A program made the translations under genes and the position numbers. Positions 54,888 through 62,943 of a stretch of 64,000 bases of DNA are shown piece by piece. The DNA comes from Nonomuraea sp. NBC_00507. GTDB taxonomy: Bacteria > Actinomycetota > Actinomycetes > Streptosporangiales > Streptosporangiaceae. Below the pieces are notes generated by a model. It was not told where the DNA came from and did no database searches. It saw nothing but the letters and a program-made list of their open reading frames with translations. The stretch lies in the NCBI RefSeq assembly GCF_036013525.1, contig NZ_CP107853.1, positions 11,594,001 to 11,658,000 on the forward strand, read 5' to 3'. Each line of letters opens with the position of its first letter. Within the stretch, counting starts at the first letter, position 1.

Positions 54888-56090
54888 ATGCGCACCCTCG
54901 CGATATTCGCCGGATTCGCCCTCATCGGGGCAATGATCTTTACGATCGTCTCCTTCTCCACCACGCCCGCGACCGAGCCCGCGGCGGCGGCCAAGCCCCT
55001 CACCGAGACCCTCCAGGAACGGCTCAGGCGCCTGCCCGGCGACTACCGCGGCTGGGCAGAGCTCGGCGCCCAGTACGTGGACCAGGCCAGGATCATCGGC
55101 GACCCGTCGTACTACACCAAGGCCGAGGGCGCGCTCGACACCGCCGCCAAGCTGAAGCCCGGCGACGACACGGTGCTGGCGGGCCAGGCCGCCCTGGCGG
55201 CCGGCCGCCACGAGTTCGCCGAAGCGGCACGGCTGGCCGAGCGGGCCCTCGACGCCAACCCGTACTCCGCCATGGCCTACGGTGTGCTGGCCGACGCCAA
55301 GACCCAGCTCGGGGACCTGCGCGGCGCCGAACGGGCCGTGGCCAAGATGCTGGACCTGCGCCCGGGGGTGGCGGCGTTCGCCCGCGCCTCCTACGCCGCG
55401 GAGCTGCGCGGCGACGTGGACGGGGCCCGCAGGTACCTGGACTACGCACACAAGGACGCCTGGCTCCCGGCCGACCTCGCCTACGCCCGCTACTACCTGG
55501 GCGAGCTGGCGCTGCACGAAGGCGACCTGGTCACCGCCGACGACTGGTACACCAAGGCACTCCAGGCCTACCCCGCCTACACGCCGGCCCTGGCCGGCCA
55601 GGCCAAGGCGGCGGCGCTCGGCGGCCGTCTGACCGAGGCACTCGACATCTACGAGCGGGTCGTCGAACGGCTCCCGCTCCCCCAATACCTCATCGAGCAG
55701 GGCGAGACCCAGCTCAAGGCCGGTGGGCGCCCCGACTGGACGTTGCTCAAGGCGCAGCGGCAACTGTTCGAGTCCGCAGCCGTGCAGGACTTCCTGACGT
55801 GGGCGGAGTTCGAGGCCGACCACGGGGATCCGGCTCTGGCCGTGAAGTATGCCAGGACCGAGTACGACCGCAACCAGAACCCCGTCTCCGCCGACGTCCT
55901 CGCCTGGTCCCTGTACAAGGCGGGCAAGCCGGAGGAGGCACTGCCGTACGCGAAGAAGGCCACCTCGACCGGCTGGCGCAACCCGCTGATCCGCTACCAC
56001 CGCGCCAAGATCGAGCAGGCTCTGGGCCTGCCTGCGCGGGTGGACCCCGGATTCGATCCGTCACTCTCCGCCCTCGCGAGGTTCTCATGA
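54888..56090 (+). CDS. membrane-anchored TPR protein
   Basis: 400 residues, GGAG 8 bases upstream of ATG. One N-terminal membrane segment (LAIFAGFALIGAMIFTIVSF) followed by an Ala/Pro linker and about eight tetratricopeptide-like helical repeats through residue ~385, e.g. GRHEFAEAARLAERALDANP and GRLTEALDIYERVVERLPLP. The repeats probably lie outside the membrane and act as a protein-binding scaffold for its neighbours. Stop overlaps the exporter start (ATGA). Confidence 0.85.
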   Translation: MRTLAIFAGFALIGAMIFTIVSFSTTPATEPAAAAKPLTETLQERLRRLPGDYRGWAELGAQYVDQARIIGDPSYYTKAEGALDTAAKLKPGDDTVLAGQAALAAGRHEFAEAARLAERALDANPYSAMAYGVLADAKTQLGDLRGAERAVAKMLDLRPGVAAFARASYAAELRGDVDGARRYLDYAHKDAWLPADLAYARYYLGELALHEGDLVTADDWYTKALQAYPAYTPALAGQAKAAALGGRLTEALDIYERVVERLPLPQYLIEQGETQLKAGGRPDWTLLKAQRQLFESAAVQDFLTWAEFEADHGDPALAVKYARTEYDRNQNPVSADVLAWSLYKAGKPEEALPYAKKATSTGWRNPLIRYHRAKIEQALGLPARVDPGFDPSLSALARFS

Positions 56091-57640
56091 GACCGGTCCG
56101 GCTCGGCCTGCTGTCCGGGGCGGCGGCCCTGCTGCTGTCCCTGTGCGCGGGCGTCCTGCTGCCCGCCTCGGCCCAGGCTGCGTCGTCGCTGCACCCGCTC
56201 GGCAAGTTCACCGCCAACCACTACAACGGCCTGCGGATCACCCCGTCCGAGGTACGCAACCTCGCCGTCGTGGACCTGGCCGAGTTGCCGACCCTCCAGG
56301 CCAAGCCGCAGGTCAACGCCGGGTACGCGGCCCGCCGCTGCGCCGCGCTCGCGGCCGCCCAACGTCTCGTGGTCGCCGGGAAGGCAGTGCCGTGGCGGGT
56401 GGCGAGCTCGGAGTTCGCCTACGCCCCCGGCGAGGGGGGTCTCCAGACCAGCCGCCTGACCTGCCGGCTCGTCGCCGCGGTCCGCGCCTCGGGAGACGTG
56501 GAGTTCACCGACGGGTTCGAGCAGGACAGGATCGGCTGGCGGGAGATCACCGCCGTCGGCGACGGGGTGCGACTGTCGCGTTCGTCGGTGCCCGCCGTGA
56601 GCGTGAGCCGGGAGCTGCGGGCGTACCCGGACGACCTGCTCGACCAGCGCACCGCCACGCTGACCGCGTCCGACGTGCCCGGGTCCGGCACCCTGTCCGA
56701 CGTGCCCGGGTCCGGCACCATGTCCGGCCTGGGCACCGGCCTGTCGTCCCCTGGCGGCTCTTCCGGCGGCGCCGGCGTACCGGGCGGGATCGGGATCGGC
56801 GGGCCCATCGGTGACGCGCTGAGCGCCCTGGACCGGACGTTCACCGAGCTGGTCGGGTCGGACTCGCTGACGGTGCCGCTCGGGCTGCTGGCCGTCGGGC
56901 TGGCCGTGGTGCTGGGCGCCGGGCACGCGCTGATCCCCGGGCACGGCAAGACCATCATGGCCGCGTACCTGGCCGGGCGGCGCGGCCGGCCACGCGACGC
57001 GCTCGTCGTGGGGGCTACGGTGACGGCCACACACACGGTCGGGGTGCTGGTGGTGGGGTTGCTGCTGACCGTGTTCACGGCGCTGGCCGGGGAGTCGGTG
57101 CTGTCCTGGCTGGGCGTGGCCAGCGGCGTCTTGATCGCCGTCATCGGCCTCCGCCTCCTCCTGAACGCCCGCCGCGGCTCCCTCCACGGCCACGGGCGCG
57201 GGCATGGGCACGGGCACGGCCACGGCCACGGGCATGGACACGGGCACGACCACGAAAGCGACGATGACGGCAGCGGCAGCGGCAGCGGCAGCAACGACTC
57301 TGGCAATGCCGGCAGGGCCAGGCGCGCCGGACTTGTCGGACTCGGCGTGGCAGGCGGCCTCGTCCCCAGCCCCTCAGCCCTGATCGTCCTCCTCGGCGCG
57401 ATCGCCCTCGGCCGCACCTGGTTCGGCGTAGCGCTGGTGACCGCCTACGGTGTCGGCATGGCGGCGACGCTGACCATCACGGGCCTGCTCCTGGTCAAAC
57501 TGGTGGACCGCCTGGAACAACGCGCCTCCACCGGCCGCCGCCTGGCCGCCAGGGTGTCCGGCCTGGCCCCGCTCGGCACGGCCGCGATGGTCGTCCTCCT
57601 GGGCACGGGCCTCGCCCTCCGCTCGGCGATCGCCCTCTAG
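56087..57640 (+). CDS. RcnA/NicO-type metal exporter with an extra extracytoplasmic domain
   Basis: 517 residues. Signal-like N-terminus (LLSGAAALLLSLCAGVLLPA), then ~200 residues of extracytoplasmic sequence including a doubled SDVPGSGT, then a NicO-type transporter domain of about six membrane segments with HALIPGHGKT (the RcnA-type metal motif), a His-Gly-rich cytosolic loop of about 20 residues near 365-385, and GGLVPSPSALIVLLG. The family exports nickel/cobalt. The fused outer domain is absent from E. coli RcnA. Translationally coupled to the TPR gene. Confidence 0.85.
   Translation: MRPVRLGLLSGAAALLLSLCAGVLLPASAQAASSLHPLGKFTANHYNGLRITPSEVRNLAVVDLAELPTLQAKPQVNAGYAARRCAALAAAQRLVVAGKAVPWRVASSEFAYAPGEGGLQTSRLTCRLVAAVRASGDVEFTDGFEQDRIGWREITAVGDGVRLSRSSVPAVSVSRELRAYPDDLLDQRTATLTASDVPGSGTLSDVPGSGTMSGLGTGLSSPGGSSGGAGVPGGIGIGGPIGDALSALDRTFTELVGSDSLTVPLGLLAVGLAVVLGAGHALIPGHGKTIMAAYLAGRRGRPRDALVVGATVTATHTVGVLVVGLLLTVFTALAGESVLSWLGVASGVLIAVIGLRLLLNARRGSLHGHGRGHGHGHGHGHGHGHGHDHESDDDGSGSGSGSNDSGNAGRARRAGLVGLGVAGGLVPSPSALIVLLGAIALGRTWFGVALVTAYGVGMAATLTITGLLLVKLVDRLEQRASTGRRLAARVSGLAPLGTAAMVVLLGTGLALRSAIAL
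57185..57252 (+). repeat. 6-bp periodic repeat coding for the His-Gly loop
   Basis: GGGCAC/GGCCAC/GGGCAT units repeated about ten times, giving alternating His-Gly in the exporter's cytosolic metal-binding loop. Prone to length change. Confidence 0.8.
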
Positions 57641-57664
57641 CACGACCGCCCACGCCACACCTAT

Positions 57665-57696
57665 AGTCATGTCCATGACTACTCATGGGCATGACT
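57665..57696. promoter_or_regulatory. two operator-like inverted repeats before padR
   Basis: AGTCATG-TC-CATGACT (57665-57680) is followed directly by ACTCATG-GG-CATGACT (57681-57696). They sit 5-37 bases before the padR start, consistent with autoregulation. Confidence 0.65.
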
Positions 57697-57701
57697 AGTC
57701 C

Positions 57702-58277
57702 ATGGCCCTCCGACACGCGGTCCTGGCGGCCCTGCTCGACGGCGAATACAGCGGCTACCAACTCACCAAGATCTTCGATGTCGGCGTCTCCAACTTCTGG
57801 TACGCCGCCCCGCAGCAGCTCTACGCCGAGCTGACCAAGCTCGAGGCCGACGCCCTGGTGTCCGGCCGGGAGGTCGTCCAGCAGGGCCGCCCCAACAAGC
57901 GGGTGTTCAAGGTCACCGAAGCCGGCGTCGACGAGCTGGCGGCCTTCGCCGCGGCCCCGGCCAAGCCCTTGTTGATCCGTGAAGACCTGGCCGTCAAGGT
58001 CCACGCTGTTGACGTGCTCGACCCCGCGCCGGTGATCGAACAGCTCCAGGAACGGGCCGAGCAGGCCGCGGTCAAGATGGCGTTCTTCGAGCAGACCCTG
58101 GTACGCCTGCGCGGCGACCTGGATGAGGAGACGTTCCTGCGCGAGGGGGACCGCATCGGCCCCTACCTGTCCTGCCTGGCCGGATGCCGGCTGGAGCGGG
58201 AGATGCGCGACTGGTGCCTGCAGACCGCGCGGACGCTGAGCGAGCGCGCCGCCCACGCCGGAAGGAAGACCCCATGA
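57702..58277 (+). CDS. PadR-family regulator
   Basis: 191 residues. PadR winged-helix domain (HAVLAALLDGEYSGYQLTKI, QQLYAELTKLEADALVSG) and an effector-binding C-domain with paired helices. Coupled by ATGA to an SGNH hydrolase gene. No ribosome site is evident; the operators occupy the leader. Confidence 0.9.
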   Translation: MALRHAVLAALLDGEYSGYQLTKIFDVGVSNFWYAAPQQLYAELTKLEADALVSGREVVQQGRPNKRVFKVTEAGVDELAAFAAAPAKPLLIREDLAVKVHAVDVLDPAPVIEQLQERAEQAAVKMAFFEQTLVRLRGDLDEETFLREGDRIGPYLSCLAGCRLEREMRDWCLQTARTLSERAAHAGRKTP

Positions 58278-59071
58278 TCTACAGCCGATACGTCGCTCTC
58301 GGCGACAGCCAGACCGAGGGCCTGGGCGACGGCGACGACGTCCGCGGCCACCGCGGCTGGGCCGACCGCTTCGCCGAGCAGCTGGCCTGCGCCAATCCCG
58401 ACCTGCTCTACGCCAACCTCGCCGTCCGCGGCCGCCAGGCCGCCCAGATCCGGGACGAGCAGTTGCCGGCCGCTCTGGAGCTTCGCCCCGACCTGGCCAC
58501 GGTCATGGCGGGCATGAACGACATCATCCGCCCCGGCTTCGACGCCGCTCAGGTGGCCGCTGTACTGGAGGACATGTTCGTGGCTCTGACCGGCGCGGGA
58601 GCTCGGGTGGTCACGGTGACGTTCCCCGACATCGGCGCGATCGCGCCGCTGGCCAGACCGCTCCGGCCCAGGGTGCTCGACCTCAATGCCCGCATCAGGG
58701 ACGCCGCCGCACGCCACGGCGTCACGCTCGTGGACACGTTCCGGCTCGCCTACGTCACCGACGCGCGGATGTGGAGCGTCGACCGGCTGCATGCCAGTCC
58801 GGAGGGCCACGCCCGCTTCGCCGCCGGAGTCGCGCACGCCTTGGAGCTGCCGGGCAGTGACGACACGTGGACGGCTCCGCTCCCGGCGCTGGCCGCGCCA
58901 TCGCCCTGGCGCGCGGCGGCGGTAGAGGCGCGGTGGCTGGCCACGTTCCTGGGGCCGTGGCTCGCCCGCCGTTTGCGCGGCCGCTCCTCAGGCGACGGCC
59001 GCACGGCCAAGCGTCCCCTGCTCACACCGGTGATCGTCGGCGATCAGTCGATCTCGGGCACGTCGGGATAG
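58274..59071 (+). CDS. SGNH/GDSL-family hydrolase
   Basis: 265 residues, ATG overlapping the padR stop. Block I GDSQTEG (about 10-16) with the nucleophile serine, block III GMND, block V DRLHASPEGH with the Asp-His pair. No signal peptide, so an intracellular esterase/lipase is inferred. The C-terminal ~50 residues (Trp/Arg-rich) lie outside the family core. Its last 28 bases overlap the convergent AbiEii-type gene. Confidence 0.88.
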   Translation: MIYSRYVALGDSQTEGLGDGDDVRGHRGWADRFAEQLACANPDLLYANLAVRGRQAAQIRDEQLPAALELRPDLATVMAGMNDIIRPGFDAAQVAAVLEDMFVALTGAGARVVTVTFPDIGAIAPLARPLRPRVLDLNARIRDAAARHGVTLVDTFRLAYVTDARMWSVDRLHASPEGHARFAAGVAHALELPGSDDTWTAPLPALAAPSPWRAAAVEARWLATFLGPWLARRLRGRSSGDGRTAKRPLLTPVIVGDQSISGTSG

Positions 59072-59730
59072 TCGTAGTCCGCATCGCCGTCGTCGGCCCG
59101 CCGAAGCTTGATGTCCTCGAGCCATGCCTGAGCGAAGCGCCGGACCTGTCTGATCTGCTCTTCGCCAAGTCCATAGGCTTCGAACTCCTCGCTCCCCATG
59201 AGATCGACGAACTCCAGCCGCATGGCCAGCTCAGAGGGCGAGAAATGATCGTTGTGCGGCTTGGCCAGGCTCTCCAGCGCGCGGAACGAGTAGAGATGGC
59301 TCACGGACTCGACGTCGATGACGTCGCGGGCGTAGCTGCGCTCGTGCAAGGCCCGCATCTTGAGCCCGATCGCGTCTTCCACACTCAGCACTCGCACCGT
59401 GCCGCACGTGACCGGAGGCTGTTGGAGGGCTTCCCGCAGCAGGTCGAATTCGCAACGCTCACTGGTCGCCGTGTCCTCGATCATCAAACGGCCCATCCGC
59501 GGTGTCACCTCGATGATCGACGTCTGCAGCGCCGCGGCGTGGAACGCGCCCGTGACGCCGCTGACCACATCGGTCAGCCCTATCTCCGTGGCGAAATCGA
59601 GGTTTCGGCTCAGCCGGTCCGTGAAACCATGGGCCCGCATCGCATAGCCACCCGCGAGCGCCAACGCATAGCGCTCGCACACCGGCGACACCACGTCGAG
59701 CAGCCGCTCCTGGAAGGGCAGAAAGCGCAT
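59044..59730 (-). CDS. AbiEii/AbiGii-type nucleotidyltransferase, probably inactive
   Basis: 228 residues of the AbiEii toxin-like nucleotidyltransferase family. N-terminal motif GGYAMRAHGF then SRNLDFAT; the family pattern is S/T-x-D-hydrophobic-D, so one of the two catalytic aspartates is Asn43 here (Asp45 kept). Later conserved helices (VEDAIGLKMRALHERSYARDV, KPHNDHFS) are intact. Its start shares one base with the stop of the upstream short gene (TGATG), as in two-gene toxin-antitoxin units. The Asn suggests loss of catalytic activity. Confidence 0.75.
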   Translation of the reverse strand: MRFLPFQERLLDVVSPVCERYALALAGGYAMRAHGFTDRLSRNLDFATEIGLTDVVSGVTGAFHAAALQTSIIEVTPRMGRLMIEDTATSERCEFDLLREALQQPPVTCGTVRVLSVEDAIGLKMRALHERSYARDVIDVESVSHLYSFRALESLAKPHNDHFSPSELAMRLEFVDLMGSEEFEAYGLGEEQIRQVRRFAQAWLEDIKLRRADDGDADYDYPDVPEID

Positions 59731-59951
59731 CAGCCGGACGTCTTCCTCCGGAGGAGCTTGTTCTCCCAGGCCTGACGGTATCCCGGACCAAGCCCCTTTC
59801 TCAGCACCGGCCAGTCGGCGACGAGATGGTCAGTCCCGACCACACCAGGTGCTGCGGCAAGGCCACGACACCCCTCGGCAGGGCCCTGGAGGTCGTCCAA
59901 GGAGTCAGGGATCTTGTCCTCCAGCCCTTCGTACCGAGAAGGAAGCGGCAT
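59730..59951 (-). pseudogene. degraded partner gene of the AbiEii-type protein
   Basis: A 73-codon frame from ATG 59951. It opens like actinobacterial partner proteins (SRYEGLEDKIPDSLDDLQGP), but after GPAEG the expected continuation GVVALPQHLVWSG appears only in the neighbouring frame (about 59832-59873). The frame then returns for VADWPVLRKGL and QAWENKL. This reads as a one-base insertion plus an internal deletion that together keep the frame open. The family consensus is from memory. Confidence 0.55.
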
Positions 59952-59955
59952 GACG

Positions 59956-60711
59956 TCAAGTATGCCGACGACCACGCCGCGTGGAAGGCAGATCATGACG
60001 CCCGGAGAGAAACTCCTGGAAGGCGATCTTGACCCCGATCACCGGCCGCCGCCACCTCTCCTCACGGTGGATGGCCCTGGCCATCTTGCGCGGCGACTTC
60101 TTGGCAAAGAACCAGTGCGCCCACGGCGACCCGGGCCGCGCCAGACGTATCGCCCCCACCAGGAGCATCGGCGGCACGAACAACCCTGCCATCCCGGTCC
60201 AGATCTTGCCCTTGAGCAGCGTGATCACCGCCAGCGCCGAGTTCGCGACGATCAACGCGGTGGGATTGACCCACGTGCCGTAGTCCCATATCAACGGGCG
60301 CAGGCCGATGAGGAGCAGGCCGGTGACGGCGATGGCGATGAAGACCGCGTCGACCGACGTCCGCCCTTCCTCCTCCCAGTACACGTCGTGCAGGTGCAGG
60401 ATCAACGCGAACTCGTCCAGCACCAGCGCCGAGCCGACGCCGAACACGCAGGCCGCGAGCACGTATCCCGTCTGGGACGCGGGCGAGACGATGAACCCCG
60501 TCACCCCGCCGATCAACATCAGGATGACGCCGAACACGACGTGGTGGATGTGCATCTCCCCCACGTTCACGTTGCGGAACCAGCCCACCTTCGCCCTGAT
60601 CAGGCGCACATTGATGCGGGTGGCGATGAACGCCACGATGAGCGTGACGAAGTAACAGAACAGCGGCAGCCGTCCCGTGTCGACGATGTTGTAGCGAAAC
60701 CAATCCCCCAT
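59956..60711 (-). CDS. integral membrane protein with a HIHH motif, function unknown
   Basis: 251 residues with about six membrane segments in the first ~190 and a basic cytosolic tail. Conserved-looking polar residues in a hydrophobic setting: GEMHIHHVVFG (His54, 56, 57), LDEFALILHLHDVYW. These could bind a metal or form an active site. Not assigned to a named family. Same strand as the decayed toxin pair, 4 bases upstream of it, so possibly one transcript. Confidence 0.75.
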   Translation of the reverse strand: MGDWFRYNIVDTGRLPLFCYFVTLIVAFIATRINVRLIRAKVGWFRNVNVGEMHIHHVVFGVILMLIGGVTGFIVSPASQTGYVLAACVFGVGSALVLDEFALILHLHDVYWEEEGRTSVDAVFIAIAVTGLLLIGLRPLIWDYGTWVNPTALIVANSALAVITLLKGKIWTGMAGLFVPPMLLVGAIRLARPGSPWAHWFFAKKSPRKMARAIHREERWRRPVIGVKIAFQEFLSGRHDLPSTRRGRRHT

Positions 60712-60751
60712 GACTTGTAAACGATGGTACGAGCCCCTTGCCGGTATCGCG

Positions 60752-61456
60752 TCAGGAGAGGAACCCTCGCAACAGCGCGGCCGTGCCTTCCAGGTGTTCG
60801 GTCATCGCCCGACGCGCCGCCTCGGGGTCGCCGGCGAGGATGGCGTCCACGATGGCCTGGTGCTGCCGGGCGGCGTGGTCCAGGTTGACCTGGAGCATCG
60901 GGATGGCGTTCAGCAGGTCGCTCACCCGCGACCGCGCGTCGGCGCAGGTGGTGGCCAGCAGGGTCGAGCCGGTCAACTCGGCGATGGACAGGTGGAAGGC
61001 CGTGTCGAGACGGCGGTAGTCCGTCAGCGAGGCCTCGTTCAGCTCCGACAACCTGCGGAGCAGCACGGCCCGCTTCTCGCCGGTCAGCTCGGAGGTGGCC
61101 AGGACCTGGGCCGCCCCGCACTCGACGGCCAGCCGGAACGTCAGGGCGTCGGAAAGGTCGTCCATGCCCATCTCCGCCAGGACCTGCCGCAGGTCGCCCG
61201 CGTCCGGTTTGGGCGGCTCGTACGTGACGAAGGCCCCTCCATACCGTCCCCGCCGCACGTCCAGGTAGCCCGCGTCCGACAGGGCACGGATCGCCTCGCG
61301 AAGGGTCACCCTGCTGATGCCGAGCTGGACGGCCAGCTCACGCTCGGGGGGAAGCTTGTCGCCCGGCGCCACCACGCCCAGCTTGATGGCCTGGAGCAGC
61401 CGTTCCACGGTCTCCTCGAAGGCGTTGCCCGCCCTGACCGGGCGCAACACCGTCAT
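60752..61456 (-). CDS. FadR/GntR-family regulator, likely of polyamine genes
   Basis: About 234 residues from ATG 61456 (TTG 61498 is an in-frame alternative). GntR winged helix with GDKLPPERELAVQLGISRVT and LREAIRALSDAGYLDVRRGR, then the all-helical FCD ligand domain with metal-site histidines (DTAFHLSIAELTG, HQAIVDAI). Divergent from the gamma-glutamylpolyamine synthetase-like gene, with a FadR-type palindrome between. Confidence 0.88.
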   Translation of the reverse strand: MTVLRPVRAGNAFEETVERLLQAIKLGVVAPGDKLPPERELAVQLGISRVTLREAIRALSDAGYLDVRRGRYGGAFVTYEPPKPDAGDLRQVLAEMGMDDLSDALTFRLAVECGAAQVLATSELTGEKRAVLLRRLSELNEASLTDYRRLDTAFHLSIAELTGSTLLATTCADARSRVSDLLNAIPMLQVNLDHAARQHQAIVDAILAGDPEAARRAMTEHLEGTAALLRGFLS

Positions 61457-61520
61457 CAAACGCGCCGACTCGTCCAACGTGGCCTCAGGTCTTGACAAGC
61501 GATCCCGGCATGCACATCAA

Positions 61521-61533
61521 TGGTCTGAGACTA
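61521..61533. promoter_or_regulatory. FadR-type operator
   Basis: TGGTCTGAGACTA, symmetric TnGTCT-N-AGACnA, fitting the TnGT...ACnA pattern of FadR-subfamily GntR sites, midway between the divergent regulator and synthetase genes. Confidence 0.65.
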
Positions 61534-61579
61534 GCCCAATCACCGGAAAGCGCGCCATGCCAGATGGGAGCGACGTCAC

Positions 61580-62941
61580 GTGAGCAGCGAAGGGTTCCTG
61601 ACCGCCGACGAGCTGCGTGACGAGGTGGCGGCCGGGCGGATCGACACCGTTCTGCTGGCGATCGCCGACATGCAGGGCCGGTTGCAGGGCAAGAGGTTGT
61701 CGGCGCGCTACTTTCTCGAAGAGGTGCTGCACCACGGCTCCGAGGGCTGCAACTACCTCCTCGCGGTGGACGTGGACATGAACACCGTCTCGGGCTACGC
61801 GATGTCGTCCTGGGAGCGCGGATACGGCGACTTCGTGATGAAGCCCGACCTGGCCACGCTGCGCCGGGTGCCGTGGCAGGAGGGGACCGCGATGCTGATG
61901 GCGGACCTGGCGTGGGAGGACGGCGGCGACGTGACCGCCTCGCCCCGCCAGATCCTGCGCAAGCAGCTGACCCGCCTGGCCGAGCGCGGCCTGGCCGCGT
62001 ATGTGGGCACCGAGCTGGAGTTCGTCGTCTACGAGGACAGCTACGAGGACGCCTGGAAGCGCGCCTATCGCGACATGTCGCCCGCGAACCTCTACAACGT
62101 CGACTACTCCCTCCTCGGCACCGCCCGCATCGAGCCGCTCCTGCGCCGCATCAGGCGGGGCATGGAAGGCGCCGGCCTGTACGTCGAGTCCGCCAAGGGC
62201 GAATGCAACCTGGGCCAGCACGAGATCGCCTTCCGCTACGACGAGGCGCTCAAGACCTGCGACAACCACGCCATCTACAAGAACGGCGCCAAGGAGATCG
62301 CCGCCCAGGAGGGCAAGTCGATCACCTTCATGGCCAAGCCGAACCAGCGCGAGGGCAACTCCTGCCACATCCACATCTCGCTGCGCACCGTGGACGGCGA
62401 CCCGGTGATGGCGGGCGAAGGGCCGTTCGGGCTGTCGCCGCTCGGCGCCCGCTTCATCGCCGGCCAGCAGGCCTGCCTACGCGAGCTCACCCTCCTGTAC
62501 GCCCCCAACATCAACTCCTACAAGCGCTACGTGCCCGGCAGCTTCGCCCCAACCGCCGTCAAATGGGGCGTCGACAACCGCACCTGCGCGCTGCGCCTCG
62601 TCGGCCACGGCCAGTCGCTGCGCGTGGAGAACCGGGTGCCGGGCGGCGACGTCAACCCGTACCTGGCGGTGTCCGCGCTGATCGCGGCCGGGCTCTACGG
62701 GATCGACAACGAGCTGCCGCTGGAGGACCCCTTCGAGGGCAACGCCTACGCCTCGGGGGCCGAGACCGTGCCGCACACGCTGCGCGACGCGCTGGCCCTG
62801 TTCGAGGGGTCGAAGCTGGCCCGGGTGGCGTTCGGCGAGGACGTGGTCGAGCACTACGCGAACAACGCGCGGGTGGAGCTGGCCGCGTTCGACGCGGCGG
62901 TGACGGATTGGGAGATGTTCCGTGGGTTCGAACGGATGTGA
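61580..62941 (+). CDS. glutamine synthetase-like gamma-glutamylpolyamine synthetase
   Basis: 453 residues, GTG start. Glutamine-synthetase catalytic domain: ELEFVVYE, GECNLGQHEIAF, NSCHIHISLR, RVENRVPGGDVNPYLA. The N-terminal beta-grasp is short and the Tyr adenylylation segment of GlnA is absent, as in PuuA and Streptomyces GlnA3, which ligate glutamate to polyamines. The next gene is an aldehyde dehydrogenase, fitting the gamma-glutamylated putrescine route. Alternative: another amine such as ethanolamine (GlnA4-like). Confidence 0.85.
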   Translation: MSSEGFLTADELRDEVAAGRIDTVLLAIADMQGRLQGKRLSARYFLEEVLHHGSEGCNYLLAVDVDMNTVSGYAMSSWERGYGDFVMKPDLATLRRVPWQEGTAMLMADLAWEDGGDVTASPRQILRKQLTRLAERGLAAYVGTELEFVVYEDSYEDAWKRAYRDMSPANLYNVDYSLLGTARIEPLLRRIRRGMEGAGLYVESAKGECNLGQHEIAFRYDEALKTCDNHAIYKNGAKEIAAQEGKSITFMAKPNQREGNSCHIHISLRTVDGDPVMAGEGPFGLSPLGARFIAGQQACLRELTLLYAPNINSYKRYVPGSFAPTAVKWGVDNRTCALRLVGHGQSLRVENRVPGGDVNPYLAVSALIAAGLYGIDNELPLEDPFEGNAYASGAETVPHTLRDALALFEGSKLARVAFGEDVVEHYANNARVELAAFDAAVTDWEMFRGFERM

Positions 62942-62943
62942 GC

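Noticed and set aside
57185..57252. Short periodic repeat as a regulatory or recombination element
   Set aside because: In-frame His-Gly codons of the metal exporter explain it fully.
62920..62941. GGGTTCGAACGG as a tRNA T-arm
   Set aside because: It is the last codons of the synthetase-like gene, and no cloverleaf fits around it.
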